Assembly: GCA_016707425.1 (NCBI GenBank)
Contig: JADJHU010000008.1
Span: 73,507 to 137,506, forward strand
DNA from: Gammaproteobacteria bacterium
GTDB lineage: Bacteria; Pseudomonadota; Gammaproteobacteria; Steroidobacterales; Steroidobacteraceae
Direction: 5' to 3'
Length of the DNA: 64,000 bases
The notes beneath the pieces are model-generated. The model was not told where the DNA came from. It did not search any database and worked only from the letters and a program-made list of their open reading frames with translations. Position 1 is the stretch's first letter. Each line of letters begins with the position of its first letter. Below, one piece after another: positions 17,537-26,313 of this stretch. Made by a program: the position numbers and the translations under genes.

Positions 17537-18706
17537 TCAGGCCCTTGGCAGCCCGAGCCCACGCTGGGCGATGATATCGCGCTGGATCTCGTTCGTGCCG
17601 CCACCGAAGCGCATCATGGGCGCCAGCAGCCACGCACCCACCAGCCGGCCCTCCATGGGAGCATGGGGCGAACCATATTCGAGTTGTCCGCAGGATCCCA
17701 GGATCTTCATGCCCTCCTCAGTCAGCCTCTGTTCGAGCTCCGAGGCCAGCACTTTCTGCGCAGACGCCTCCGCCGTCGGCACCTTGCCCTGATCCACCAT
17801 CCAGGCCGACCTGAAACACAGGAGCCGCAGGCGCTCGATCGCGATGTGCAGATTCACCAGCCGCTCCTGCACCACCGGATCCTCGAGCAGCGCACGTCCG
17901 TCGCGCCTGAGATCCCGGCAGCACGCCAGAAGCTCGTCGAAGTTGCGCCGCAGGCGCGCGTACTTGCCCATGAAGATGCGCTCGAAGTCGAGCGCAACGG
18001 CCACGGTATAGAAGCCGCTGTTCGGCGCGCCGACCATTGCGCTGGCCGGGACACGCACGTGATCGAGGAAGACCTCGTTCGTGCGGATCGCACCCATGGT
18101 ATAGAGCGGCCGGACCGTCACCCCCGGACTCTCCAGAGGCAGGATGAACACCGAAAGACCTTTATGGCGGGGCAGATCCGGGTCCGTACGTGCCAGCAGC
18201 CAGATGTGCGAGCAGTAGTGCGCACCGGTCGTGAACACCTTCTGCCCGGTGATCACGTACTCCCCGCCCTCGCGCTCCGCACGGGTAATGAGGCTTGCCA
18301 GGTCCGAGCCTGCTCCCGGTTCGGTGTAGCCAAGGCAGATCTCGAGTTCGCCGCGCAGGATGCGCGGCAGGTACGCCTGCTTCTGCGCCTCGGACGCAAC
18401 CTTCATGAGCGTCATGGCGAGGGACGTGATGGTGAGCCCACCATAGTGGATATCGCGCAGATCGAGCTCGTCATAGAAGATCATCTGCTCGATCATGCTC
18501 TTGCCCTGTCCTCCGTACTCCTTCGGCCAGCCGATGCCGAGCCAGCCCTGCGCGCCGAGGACCCGAAGAAACGCCTTCGCGAGCGGCCCGGGCGTATGCG
18601 CCGACGTGGCGATTTCCTGGCGCAGTGCCGCGCTTACGTGCTCATCGAGGAAGCGCCTGATTTCCTCGCGAAACCGCTCCTGCTCCGGCGTGAAGCGGAA
18701 ATCCAT
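17537..18706 (-). CDS. Acyl-CoA dehydrogenase, FadE29-like subunit
   Basis: 389 residues starting at ATG 18706 ('MDFRFTPEQERFREEIRRFL'). The middle domain has the full flavin loop 'LGYTEPGAGSDLASL' near 125-140 and 'YVITGQKVFTTGAHY' near 150-165, and the end has 'RFGGGTNEIQRDIIAQRGLGLPR'. It oxidises an acyl-CoA to a 2-enoyl-CoA with FAD and passes electrons to ETF. With the FadE at 16400 it resembles the ChsE1/ChsE2-type alpha2-beta2 enzymes that act on branched steroid side-chain CoA esters. Its start lies 2 bases after the stop of the acyl-CoA ligase gene. Confidence 0.9.
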   Translation of the reverse strand: MDFRFTPEQERFREEIRRFLDEHVSAALRQEIATSAHTPGPLAKAFLRVLGAQGWLGIGWPKEYGGQGKSMIEQMIFYDELDLRDIHYGGLTITSLAMTLMKVASEAQKQAYLPRILRGELEICLGYTEPGAGSDLASLITRAEREGGEYVITGQKVFTTGAHYCSHIWLLARTDPDLPRHKGLSVFILPLESPGVTVRPLYTMGAIRTNEVFLDHVRVPASAMVGAPNSGFYTVAVALDFERIFMGKYARLRRNFDELLACCRDLRRDGRALLEDPVVQERLVNLHIAIERLRLLCFRSAWMVDQGKVPTAEASAQKVLASELEQRLTEEGMKILGSCGQLEYGSPHAPMEGRLVGAWLLAPMMRFGGGTNEIQRDIIAQRGLGLPRA

Positions 18707-18708
18707 CC

Positions 18709-20364
18709 TCAGCTCTCCTGTCCGACAGGCAGCAGGTGCGCGCGGCCCCGGGTGGCGAACGAATCCTCGAGCGCAGCCATGTCGTGTCCAGTGAGCGGGC
18801 GATACGGACCGCTGCGCTCCCGGCGCCACCACACGGGATCGGTGCAGCGCCAGCCGCTGCGACTGAGCTCGCGCTTCAGCACCTTGTTCGTGGCGGTGAC
18901 CGGCAGCCGCGGGCAAAGGCGTACGAAGCGCGGCAGCCATTTCGAGCCCAGGTCCTCCTGGCTCTCGAGGAAGCGGCCAAACTCCTCCGGGTCGACTTGC
19001 CTCCCCGACACGATCTCGAGCGCCACCATGAGCTGATCCCCGACGGCGGCATCCGGCACGGCATACGCAGCCACCGCGGTCACGGCCGGGTGGCGAGCCA
19101 GGACCTGCTCGATCTGGATGACCGAGAGGTTCTCCCCGTCCACCCGCAGCCACTCGGAATCGCGGCCGGCAAAATAGAAGAAGCCGCGTTCATCGCGATA
19201 AGCAAGGTCTCCGCTCCAGTACGCTCCCTCACGAATGCGACGCTGCCGCGCTTCCGGATTACGCCAGTACCCTTCGAACAGCGCTTCGCCCTCGAGATTC
19301 ACGAGCTCACCGATCGCCTGCTCACCATTCTGCAGGACGCCATGGGCATCGAAGCGCGCACGCGGACATTCCTGACCGGTCTCCGGATTCATGACCCGGA
19401 TGCTTTCGCTCGCGCCCACACCGATCGAGCCGCGCGGTGTCTCCGGCGTACGCAGGATGGTGATGCAGCCCTCCGAGGATCCGTAGTTGTCATACACCTC
19501 GCAGCCGAAGCGCCGCGTGAAGTCGGCGATGTCCACGTCCGCTGCCTCGCTGCCGAAGGCGCTGCGCAGCGGGTTGTCCGCATCGTCCGGTCCCTCAGGA
19601 GTCGCGAGAATGTAGGCCAGCGGCTTGCCGACGTAGCAGAAGTGCGTGACGCCGTAGCGCCGGACATCCGGCAGGAAGCCCGAGGCCGAAAAGCGCCGGC
19701 GCAGGACCACCCTTGCGCGGGCCACGAGCGGCGGCAGCAACCCCATGAGCAGTCCGCTCGAATGGAACAGCGGCATGGGGACGTAGAACACCTCGGCCTC
19801 AGTAATCCCCTGCCGCTCGACCAGCATGCGGGCGTTGCGCAGGGCGCGTCCGTGGCTGTAGATCACTGCCTTGGGTGCCCCGCTCGTCCCGGACGTGAAG
19901 ATCAGAAAGCACCGGTCGTCGGGCGCGACAGAGACTTCAGGTGCGCTCGCGTCGCACGTCTCGAGCAGCGCATCGTAGCCCGGAGCCCCGACATCGAGGA
20001 CCCGCCTGACGCACGCGTCAGTCACAGTACCCAGTGCATCTCGATGGCGCGATTCGGTGACGAGGATCCGGCAGTCGGTATGCGCGACATCCCGTGCGAG
20101 ATCCGTGCCCCGGCGCGTAGCATTGAGCGCCACGAACGTCGCGCCCGCAAGCGCACAGGCGCCGACCCAGAAGACGAATTCCGGAACGTTGTCCAGGAGC
20201 ACGCCGACGTGCAGCGGTCCCGGCTGTCGCTCACGCAAAAGGCAGTGCGCGCGCCTCGCACAGGCCTCGGCGAGCTCGCCATAGCTCCAGCGATCCTCCT
20301 CGAAGTCGAGTGCCGGACGCGGGTCACCGGGCTCGATGCGGAACACGTCGGCAACGGTCTCCAC
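18709..20364 (-). CDS. AMP-dependent acyl-CoA synthetase (FadD-like)
   Basis: 551 residues, ANL superfamily. A3 'FLIFTSGTSGAPKAVIYSHG' lies near 155-175, A5 'VYDNYGSSEGCI' near 290-300, A7 'YWSGDLAYRDERGFFYFAGR' near 405-425, then 'SEWLRVDGENLS' and the catalytic-lysine segment 'LPVTATNKVLKREL'. The overall pattern resembles mycobacterial very-long-chain/steroid acid FadD proteins more than the ligase at 1405. It is embedded between the MaoC hydratase and the FadE pair, so it probably activates the acid those enzymes process. The start is GTG at 20364, with GGGAGGGGG just upstream. Confidence 0.87.
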   Translation of the reverse strand: METVADVFRIEPGDPRPALDFEEDRWSYGELAEACARRAHCLLRERQPGPLHVGVLLDNVPEFVFWVGACALAGATFVALNATRRGTDLARDVAHTDCRILVTESRHRDALGTVTDACVRRVLDVGAPGYDALLETCDASAPEVSVAPDDRCFLIFTSGTSGAPKAVIYSHGRALRNARMLVERQGITEAEVFYVPMPLFHSSGLLMGLLPPLVARARVVLRRRFSASGFLPDVRRYGVTHFCYVGKPLAYILATPEGPDDADNPLRSAFGSEAADVDIADFTRRFGCEVYDNYGSSEGCITILRTPETPRGSIGVGASESIRVMNPETGQECPRARFDAHGVLQNGEQAIGELVNLEGEALFEGYWRNPEARQRRIREGAYWSGDLAYRDERGFFYFAGRDSEWLRVDGENLSVIQIEQVLARHPAVTAVAAYAVPDAAVGDQLMVALEIVSGRQVDPEEFGRFLESQEDLGSKWLPRFVRLCPRLPVTATNKVLKRELSRSGWRCTDPVWWRRERSGPYRPLTGHDMAALEDSFATRGRAHLLPVGQES

Positions 20365-20378
20365 GGTCCCCCTCCCGC

Positions 20379-20816
20379 TCAGGTCAGCGCGCGCGCCGGC
20401 AACAGCACCGTGGCGCTCGCGGGTACGAGCCGTTCGCCCTTCGCATTCTCCTCCCAGACTTCGAGGTCGACAGCCGGACGGCCGTCCATGCTGTGCTTCT
20501 TCAGCACCCGGCCCTTCAGCGTCAGCGGCTCGCCGGGGAAGGCCATGCCCCGGTTGGAATACGCGAACTTCTTCAGAAAGCCCTTCGGGCCCATCCAGGC
20601 CGTGACGAAAGCCGAAAGCTGCGCGCCCTGCAGCGGCCCGTGCACCAGGATCGTCGGCAGCCGCTCGGTCTGTGCGTATTTCTCGTCATAGTGAATGCGG
20701 TGGGCGTTCCGCGTGACGGCGCTGTAGAGAAACATCTGCGTCGTGCCCACCGACCGGGTGGCCGTGGGCAGTTCCATGCCCTCGGTCACGTCCTCGTAGT
20801 AGCGCTGTTCGCTCAT
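20379..20816 (-). CDS. MaoC-family hydratase, small subunit (ChsH1-like)
   Basis: 145 residues, single hot-dog fold. 'FLYSAVTRNAHRIHYDEKYA' near 30-48 is the hydratase-2-like motif in its HTD2/FAS1-DH variant (N-x-H-R-I-H-Y-D), followed by 'LVHGPLQGAQL'. Enzymes of this kind add water to 2-enoyl-CoA, often as a dimer with a second MaoC domain. The neighbouring gene supplies such a domain fused to DUF35, matching the ChsH1-ChsH2 organisation of sterol catabolism. It is 21 bases downstream of that gene. Confidence 0.85.
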   Translation of the reverse strand: MSEQRYYEDVTEGMELPTATRSVGTTQMFLYSAVTRNAHRIHYDEKYAQTERLPTILVHGPLQGAQLSAFVTAWMGPKGFLKKFAYSNRGMAFPGEPLTLKGRVLKKHSMDGRPAVDLEVWEENAKGERLVPASATVLLPARALT

Positions 20817-20837
20817 CCGGGGTCTCCCGTACGCCGC

Positions 20838-21779
20838 TCAGCGGCAGATGATCGTGTTGACTTCCACCGCAACCTTCTCACCATGCTGATTGCAGTAAGT
20901 TCCTTCGATCCGCACGAACACCGAAGGTCCGCTGGCACCACGTCGCTCGACGATGTCCAGGACCCTGTACTGCCGCGTCAGCACATCTCCCGGGCGCAGC
21001 TCGCGGAACCACTCGATCTCGAGGCCCCCGAACAGTTTTCGCTTGAGCGTCACGGGCGGAAAGATCACGCCGCGGTGTTCCAGGGCGGTACCGTCCTCCG
21101 AGAGCTCGTGCAGGGGCCGGTCGATGTCGAAGGGGATGGAGACGAACATCGGTGGCGCACTCACGCCCCCGGGCGTTGCCAGGTCGAGCCAGCGCGGATC
21201 GAGATCATCCACGGCGTAGCAGTAGCGCCGGATCTCCTCGGCGGTGACCGGATAACCCGTAACCGCCTCCCCCGTGCGCCCGACATAGGCGAGCACCTCG
21301 GGTGTGAGCGCCGACACCTCGGGCAGCGGCGCCTGCCGCGCGCCTCCCTCCGCCCTGGCGTCGCTGCGCAGGCTTTCGTCAGCCGGCTGAAAACGCAGCA
21401 GCATCGTCCTGCCGTCCGCCTGCTTCTCGAAGACCGGTGCCAGACGCATCCCGATGCGGATGTCTTCGTCCCGCAGGTTCACGAGGGTGCTCGTGAGTTT
21501 CGGGCCCTCGTCGAGCTCGACCACGGCGAGCCGCTGAGGCACCTCATCGGCAAACAGCGGATGCGTCGGCCGGCGTGCGATGGTGTACGTATACAGTGTG
21601 CCCGTGCCGGCCACCTCCCGCCAATCGAGCTCGGGTGAGAGGCATGCCGGGCAGCACGTGCGTGGGTAATAGAACACGGTCGAGCAGGCTCGGCATTGCT
21701 GAAGCCTGAGCTTGCCCTCGGCGAGAGCGTTCCAGAATGGACGCGTCGCGGGTGTGGGCACGGGAACCGGCTTCTTCAT
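20838..21779 (-). CDS. DUF35 (Zn-ribbon/OB) - MaoC fusion, ChsH2-like with inverted domain order
   Basis: 313 residues. Residues 1 to about 140 form a DUF35 domain: 'FWNALAEGKLRLQQCRACST' and 'CCPACLS' supply a four-cysteine zinc ribbon (CxxC...CxxC, near 29-46), followed by an OB-like part with 'GTLYTYTIARRPTHP'. Residues from about 160 to the end are a FAS1-dehydratase-type MaoC domain ('PVTAEEIRRYCYAVDDLDP', 'VIFPPVTLKRKLFGG', 'LRPGDVLTRQYRV'). Known ChsH2 proteins carry MaoC first and DUF35 last, as I recall the family; here the order is reversed at nearly the same length. The DUF35 part would dock the thiolase-like aldolase encoded immediately upstream (2-base gap). Confidence 0.82.
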   Translation of the reverse strand: MKKPVPVPTPATRPFWNALAEGKLRLQQCRACSTVFYYPRTCCPACLSPELDWREVAGTGTLYTYTIARRPTHPLFADEVPQRLAVVELDEGPKLTSTLVNLRDEDIRIGMRLAPVFEKQADGRTMLLRFQPADESLRSDARAEGGARQAPLPEVSALTPEVLAYVGRTGEAVTGYPVTAEEIRRYCYAVDDLDPRWLDLATPGGVSAPPMFVSIPFDIDRPLHELSEDGTALEHRGVIFPPVTLKRKLFGGLEIEWFRELRPGDVLTRQYRVLDIVERRGASGPSVFVRIEGTYCNQHGEKVAVEVNTIICR

Positions 21780-21781
21780 GA

Positions 21782-22975
21782 TCAGGCTCCCTGCAGGATG
21801 AGCACGGCCTGCTCACTCATGATGCCGCCATTGCCGGTCACGAGCGCCGTATCGCAGGCGCGCACCTGATTCGCCCCGGCGCGACCCATGATCTGGCGCG
21901 TGGCATCGATCACGTGATGCATGCCGCCGGCCATGCCGGTCTGGCCGAAGGACAGCTGTCCACCCCAGGTATTGCAGGGGAAATCGCCCCTGCAGCTGAG
22001 ATCATGCTCCAGAACGAAGCGCGCGCCCTCGCCCTTCGCACAGAAACCGGCATCCTCGAGCGTCATCAGCACGGTGATCGTGTAGCAGTCGTAGATCGAC
22101 ACCATGTCGAGATCATCATGGCGGACGCCGGCCATCGCGATTGCGCGCCGCGCTGCTTCGGCAATCGGCGTCCTGAGCAGGTCGGCCGCGTAGGTGGGAG
22201 TCTTGAAGGCCAGGCGCTCCCCGAAGCCCCTGACCCACACTGGGCGCTTCCTCAGCCGGCCGGCCCGCTCCCTGCCCGCCAGGACCACGGCCGCGCCGCC
22301 CGCAACGGGCATGACGATCTCGAGCATATGGATGGGATCGGAGATCATCGGGCTCGCGAGCACATCTTCGATGGTGATCGGCTTGCCATGAAAGAGCGCA
22401 TCCGGATTCCCGCACGCACTCGTGCGCTGGTCCACCGCGATCTTGGCGAGTGCGCGCGGATCGTAGCCGTAACGTGAAGCGTAGCGATTGGCGATCTGCG
22501 CGTAACCGCAGTTCTGCGCCACATTGCCGTAAGGAATGTCGAACTCGGCCTGTGGCGAGCCGTATTCCGCGCTCGAGGCGCCGAAGGGGAACGGGTGCGG
22601 CTTCGGCTCGGGCGGTGACGGCAGCGGTCCTCCCGGGAACGCGCACACCACGACGTCTGCAGCACCGAGCTCGATGGCCGCGGCAGCCCGCCATACTGCG
22701 CCTGCGGCGCTCGCGCCGCCGAGATCGATACTCTCGGCAAAACCCAGTTCGAGTCCCATGTACTCGGCAAGTGTCGCCGGTCCGAACATCCCGGACTCGG
22801 CGATCGACGAGGTCACGATACCGTCGACCTCGCGCTTGTCGATTCCCGCATCCGCGAGCGCCAGGCGCGTGAGCTGCGCCCACTGCTCGATACTGGTGAG
22901 CGGAGGGCCGGAGGGCTTCTTCTCCGGCTTCAGCTCGACATAACCGACGACCGCCGCCTCGCCTCTCAGTCCCAT
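21782..22975 (-). CDS. Thiolase-fold lipid-transfer-protein homologue, probable Ltp2-like aldolase
   Basis: 397 residues, thiolase superfamily of the SCP2/lipid-transfer type. Where thiolases have the acyl-accepting cysteine, this protein reads 'IDLGGASAAGAVWRAA' (about A88), so ordinary thiolysis is not expected. 'MVSIYDCYTITVLMTLEDAG' and 'NTWGGQLSFGQTGMAGGMHH' near 300-365 carry the conserved C-terminal segments. Ltp2-type proteins lack that cysteine and perform retro-aldol cleavage of a beta-hydroxyacyl-CoA side chain in complex with a DUF35 domain, and the next gene encodes one. It is the first gene of the leftward module. Confidence 0.8.
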   Translation of the reverse strand: MGLRGEAAVVGYVELKPEKKPSGPPLTSIEQWAQLTRLALADAGIDKREVDGIVTSSIAESGMFGPATLAEYMGLELGFAESIDLGGASAAGAVWRAAAAIELGAADVVVCAFPGGPLPSPPEPKPHPFPFGASSAEYGSPQAEFDIPYGNVAQNCGYAQIANRYASRYGYDPRALAKIAVDQRTSACGNPDALFHGKPITIEDVLASPMISDPIHMLEIVMPVAGGAAVVLAGRERAGRLRKRPVWVRGFGERLAFKTPTYAADLLRTPIAEAARRAIAMAGVRHDDLDMVSIYDCYTITVLMTLEDAGFCAKGEGARFVLEHDLSCRGDFPCNTWGGQLSFGQTGMAGGMHHVIDATRQIMGRAGANQVRACDTALVTGNGGIMSEQAVLILQGA

Positions 22976-23084
22976 GATCTCTCCCGGGAATGCCCGAGCA
23001 CCAAGACTTCCGTACCGCCTGCCTTGAGAAAACTACCCATGACCCCGTCTGTCAAGCGTGCCGGCGGAATCCGCTCAGAGCACG

Positions 23085-23630
23085 CTACGGTAACGGATCG
23101 GTGCGGCGGAGCAATGAAAGGAAGCGATACGATGGGTCGTCCGCATCCGGCCGGCCGGGATTCGAGGCAGCCGCCGACCGTGCCCAGCTCATGCTGTTGA
23201 ACGGTCGCTCATCAACCCAGTCCAGGGCGAGCCCGCGGCGCAGGAAGCGCCATTCGCCATCACGGCGCTCGTATCGATCCAGATATCGCCCGCCAATGAT
23301 GACTTCGCGCTGTTCGGGAGGATGAGTGCGGTGATAGGCCACCGTATAGATCTCGCCCTCCGCGAAGTCGCCTTCGACCGCGAACAGCGCATTGCTGATG
23401 CTGTGCACCGTCGCCTCGTAGCGCGCAAGGATCGATGGCAGCCACTCGACAAACTGCTGCGCGGTGCCGCGGAAGAGCCGGCCGTGATCGTCGATGGCAT
23501 CGTGGTGGTACAGGCTGCGCACCAGCCCATAGTCACGCCGGTCGATCGCACGGCAATAGCGCAGCACGAGCTCATGGAGCGCGAACTTGTCGAGTGCAAT
23601 CTGCCACATTTCAGATGTGGCCGATGACAT
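23085..23630 (-). CDS. SnoaL/NTF2-like protein (small cone-fold protein of catabolic clusters)
   Basis: 181 residues. 'LVLRYCRAIDRRDYGLVRSLYHHDAIDDHGRL' type sequence near 20-55, then 'VHSISNALFAVEGDFAEGE' and 'VIIGGRYLDRYERRDGEWRFLRRGLALDW' are characteristic of the SnoaL-like/nuclear-transport-factor-2 family. Members include steroid isomerases, lyases and many proteins of unknown reaction in aromatic and steroid clusters. The His-Asp pair in 'HHDAIDDHG' could serve as acid-base residues. It stands alone, 109 bases upstream of the aldolase candidate and downstream of the TonB receptor terminator-like hairpin. Confidence 0.75.
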   Translation of the reverse strand: MSSATSEMWQIALDKFALHELVLRYCRAIDRRDYGLVRSLYHHDAIDDHGRLFRGTAQQFVEWLPSILARYEATVHSISNALFAVEGDFAEGEIYTVAYHRTHPPEQREVIIGGRYLDRYERRDGEWRFLRRGLALDWVDERPFNSMSWARSAAASNPGRPDADDPSYRFLSLLRRTDPLP

Positions 23631-23681
23631 CGCCGCCCCGGTACCCGTCCGGACTGCTCCGCTGCTGATCGGTGCAACGAC

Positions 23682-23718
23682 CCTGCTCCCGGGGATCTGG
23701 ATCCTCCCCGGGAGCAGG
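23682..23718 (-). terminator. Perfect 14-bp GC-rich hairpin after the TonB receptor gene
   Basis: Arms 23682-23695 (CCTGCTCCCGGGGA) and 23705-23718 are exact reverse complements around a 9-base loop. The hairpin lies 23 bases past the stop of the TonB receptor gene (transcribed leftward) and before the SnoaL-like gene. There is no run of T after it on the transcribed strand, so it is either a terminator without a U tract or an mRNA-stabilising structure at the operon end. Confidence 0.6.
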
Positions 23719-23741
23719 CTCAGGTCGTTCCGCCCTTCGGC

Positions 23742-26069
23742 TCAAAACTCGTAGACGAGATTGATTCCGTAGGAGCGACGCTCTGCCCAGGCGATCGGTG
23801 CCACATTCATGCCGGCTGGCGTCACGACCGTCGTGAGAGGATCCCGCACCGGCAGGGGTGCCCCCATGCCGATGACATAGAGTGGCCACTTCTGGTCGGT
23901 GACGTTCTTGCTCCAGAGATCGATGCGCCCGCGGCTCTCCTTGCCGAATTCCATCTGCCAGGACAGGCGCGCATCGAGCAGGCCGAAAGCCGGTCGCGAT
24001 GCCCGGACATGATCCGGCACGCCCGGCCCGGCTCCTCCCGTGTGGTAGGTACGATCCGACCAGCGATAATCCAGGATGGCCGTCAGGTCGCTCTTCGCGA
24101 ACTTCAGGAAGGTCCAGTTCGTGCTCGCGTCCACACTGTGCCTCGGGGCATAGCCGAACGAGAACAGGTCCTTGACGTTCTGCCCGACCCGGTAGGGTGA
24201 AGCCGAATTGACCGCTGGATCGAAGATCGTGCCGGCGGGCGCCCGCACCTCGTCGTACTTCGGGTCCAGATAGGTGTAGTTGATGGTAAAGCTCAGGTCG
24301 TCCGTGGGCTGCCACAGGCTCTCGATCTCCAGACCCTTGATCGACGCCTTGCCGGCGTTAATGGCCGGCAGGACCGACATGTCAGATGGGTTGGTCGGGA
24401 AGAAGAGCTGCATGTCCTTGTACTTGCTGTCGAAGACTGCCACGTTCAGGCGCACGTGCCGGTCGAAGAGATAGGACTTGAGCCCGAGCTCATACAACTC
24501 CACGTTCTCGGGCTTGAAGGTGAGCCCGAACTGCCCGACGTCTACCGACTCGCTCGAGCCACCTGCCTTGTAGCCGGTCGCCACGCGCAGATACGTGCTG
24601 ATGTCCTTCGTCCAGGAGAAATTCGCGGTGAAGGACGGGTTGAAGCGGCTCGATTCCACGTTATTGGAATTGATAAGGCCCGGCGCCGGCTCCACGCCGA
24701 TCGGGTAGCCAAAGTAGGTATTCATGATCCGCCGGTCGGCCGAACGCTGGTCCTTCGTGTAGCGCGCACCGAAGGTGAGCGCGAGCCGGTCCTCGAGAAC
24801 CGGGGGCTTCCAGGTGAGCTGTGCGAACGCCGCCTTCGACTTCGACTCCATTTCGACGAAGCGGTTCTTGTCGAGCAGCAGCGCAGGGAAGCCAGGAACG
24901 TTCGTGATGACGGTGTGCTGGTAATGCCGCCCGGCCTCCTTGAAGTAGTAGAGCCCGGCGACGTAGTCGATGCGCCCGTCGAGGAGACTCCCCACTGCCT
25001 GCAGCTCCTGCGAGAACTGGTGGGACTGGATGTCGTCCGTGCTCCGGAAGCCGACGAAGAACGTCTCCGCGTAATCCTGGAAATAGATCGTGTCGATGTC
25101 GCGATAGCCGGTGAGGGACTTGAGCGTGAGCGCGTCGTTCACCGCCCACGAGAGCGTGAGGCCCTGACCCTCGAACTTGCCCTTGCTCTCGGGCAGGTCG
25201 ATCGGGCGATAGCTGTGGGACTCGGGCTTTCCCTGATCCACATAGCCGGGGATGAGCCCGACCAGTGCGGCATTCACGTAGTACGCAGGCGTCGAGTTCA
25301 GGTCGCCGCGCTCGTAAAAATAGTCGGCCGTCAGCGGCGCACCGTTGTCCCAGCGCAGCGCCACCCGTCCGGCGGTCTGGTCGTCCTCGCCGAAATCGTG
25401 GCTCGGCCCCATGCTCTTCACGTAGCCGTTCTGCTGGCGCTTGAGGAAGGAGAGCTTCGCCGACAGCCCGCCCCACTTCGGCAGGTCGAGCACGCTGAGA
25501 CCGCGGAAGCGGCCTTCGCTGCCGAAACCCACCTCCTGCCGGAAGCCGAACTCACCGGAAGGCTTCCTGCTGATCAGGTTCACCGCACCGCCCGTGGTGT
25601 TGCGGCCGTACAGAGTGCCCTGGGGACCTCTCAGTACTTCGACCCGCTCGATGTCGGCGAGGTCGAAGGTCACGAGCTGCGCGCGCGAGATGTAGAAACC
25701 ATCCTGATACAGTCCCACCGCAGTGTCGATGGTGATCTGCCCGGGGTCCTGCACGCCGGAACCGCGCATGAAGAGCGCGAGTGTGTTCGAGCTTGGGTTG
25801 TAGGGCGTGAAGGACATGCTCGGGGAGGACCTCACCACACCCTCCAGATCGGTGATGCCGCGATCCGCAAGGACTCCGGCGTCCATCACCGAGAGGGCAA
25901 TCGGGGTGTCCTGCAGCGTGCTCTCGCGGCGTTCCGCGGTGACGACGACCTCCTGGATCGCCCCTGCGGATTCCTGCTGCTGCGCACGCACCTCCGATCC
26001 GTAAGTCAGAAGCACTGCACCTGCTGCAAAAAGCATCGGGTGCGCCAGGGGAATCGCTCTCGTAGACAT
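23742..26069 (-). CDS. TonB-dependent outer-membrane receptor
   Basis: 775 residues. A signal peptide (about 1-29, ending 'GSEVRA') is followed by a TonB-box-like 'IQEVVVTAERRE' and a plug domain with 'LFMRGSGVQDPG' and 'IERVEVLRGPQGTLYGRNTTGGAVN' type sequence near 120-165. A long beta-barrel ends in 'SYGINLVYEF', with terminal Phe as expected for outer-membrane barrels. It imports a large or poorly permeant substrate using TonB energy; in this setting a hydrophobic carbon source is more likely than iron, but that is inference. The ATG has GGAG about 9 bases upstream. The 244 bases between it and the EthD gene contain no gene. Confidence 0.93.
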   Translation of the reverse strand: MSTRAIPLAHPMLFAAGAVLLTYGSEVRAQQQESAGAIQEVVVTAERRESTLQDTPIALSVMDAGVLADRGITDLEGVVRSSPSMSFTPYNPSSNTLALFMRGSGVQDPGQITIDTAVGLYQDGFYISRAQLVTFDLADIERVEVLRGPQGTLYGRNTTGGAVNLISRKPSGEFGFRQEVGFGSEGRFRGLSVLDLPKWGGLSAKLSFLKRQQNGYVKSMGPSHDFGEDDQTAGRVALRWDNGAPLTADYFYERGDLNSTPAYYVNAALVGLIPGYVDQGKPESHSYRPIDLPESKGKFEGQGLTLSWAVNDALTLKSLTGYRDIDTIYFQDYAETFFVGFRSTDDIQSHQFSQELQAVGSLLDGRIDYVAGLYYFKEAGRHYQHTVITNVPGFPALLLDKNRFVEMESKSKAAFAQLTWKPPVLEDRLALTFGARYTKDQRSADRRIMNTYFGYPIGVEPAPGLINSNNVESSRFNPSFTANFSWTKDISTYLRVATGYKAGGSSESVDVGQFGLTFKPENVELYELGLKSYLFDRHVRLNVAVFDSKYKDMQLFFPTNPSDMSVLPAINAGKASIKGLEIESLWQPTDDLSFTINYTYLDPKYDEVRAPAGTIFDPAVNSASPYRVGQNVKDLFSFGYAPRHSVDASTNWTFLKFAKSDLTAILDYRWSDRTYHTGGAGPGVPDHVRASRPAFGLLDARLSWQMEFGKESRGRIDLWSKNVTDQKWPLYVIGMGAPLPVRDPLTTVVTPAGMNVAPIAWAERRSYGINLVYEF

Positions 26070-26313
26070 CGTCGGTTTCTCCAGTTAACGCTCGACTCGC
26101 TGCTTGATCAGTACCGTGCTTCGGAATCGGCAGGCGGGCAGCGCGCAGCCGCAATTCCTCTGATGATAAGCTGTTGCGCACACACCACAGTCTGAATCCG
26201 GCGGCACTGACTCAGGCGCGATGATAGCCGCCTCGTCGCCCTGAGGTCCACTCCGCTCTGCCGCCATCAGGGCGTGCGTTTTCTGCCACGAACTCCAGCG
26301 CGGGCGCCGCCAC

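Noticed and set aside
16343..19036. 897-residue open frame opposite the two acyl-CoA dehydrogenases
   Set aside because: It is antisense to two clear dehydrogenases and has no family features.
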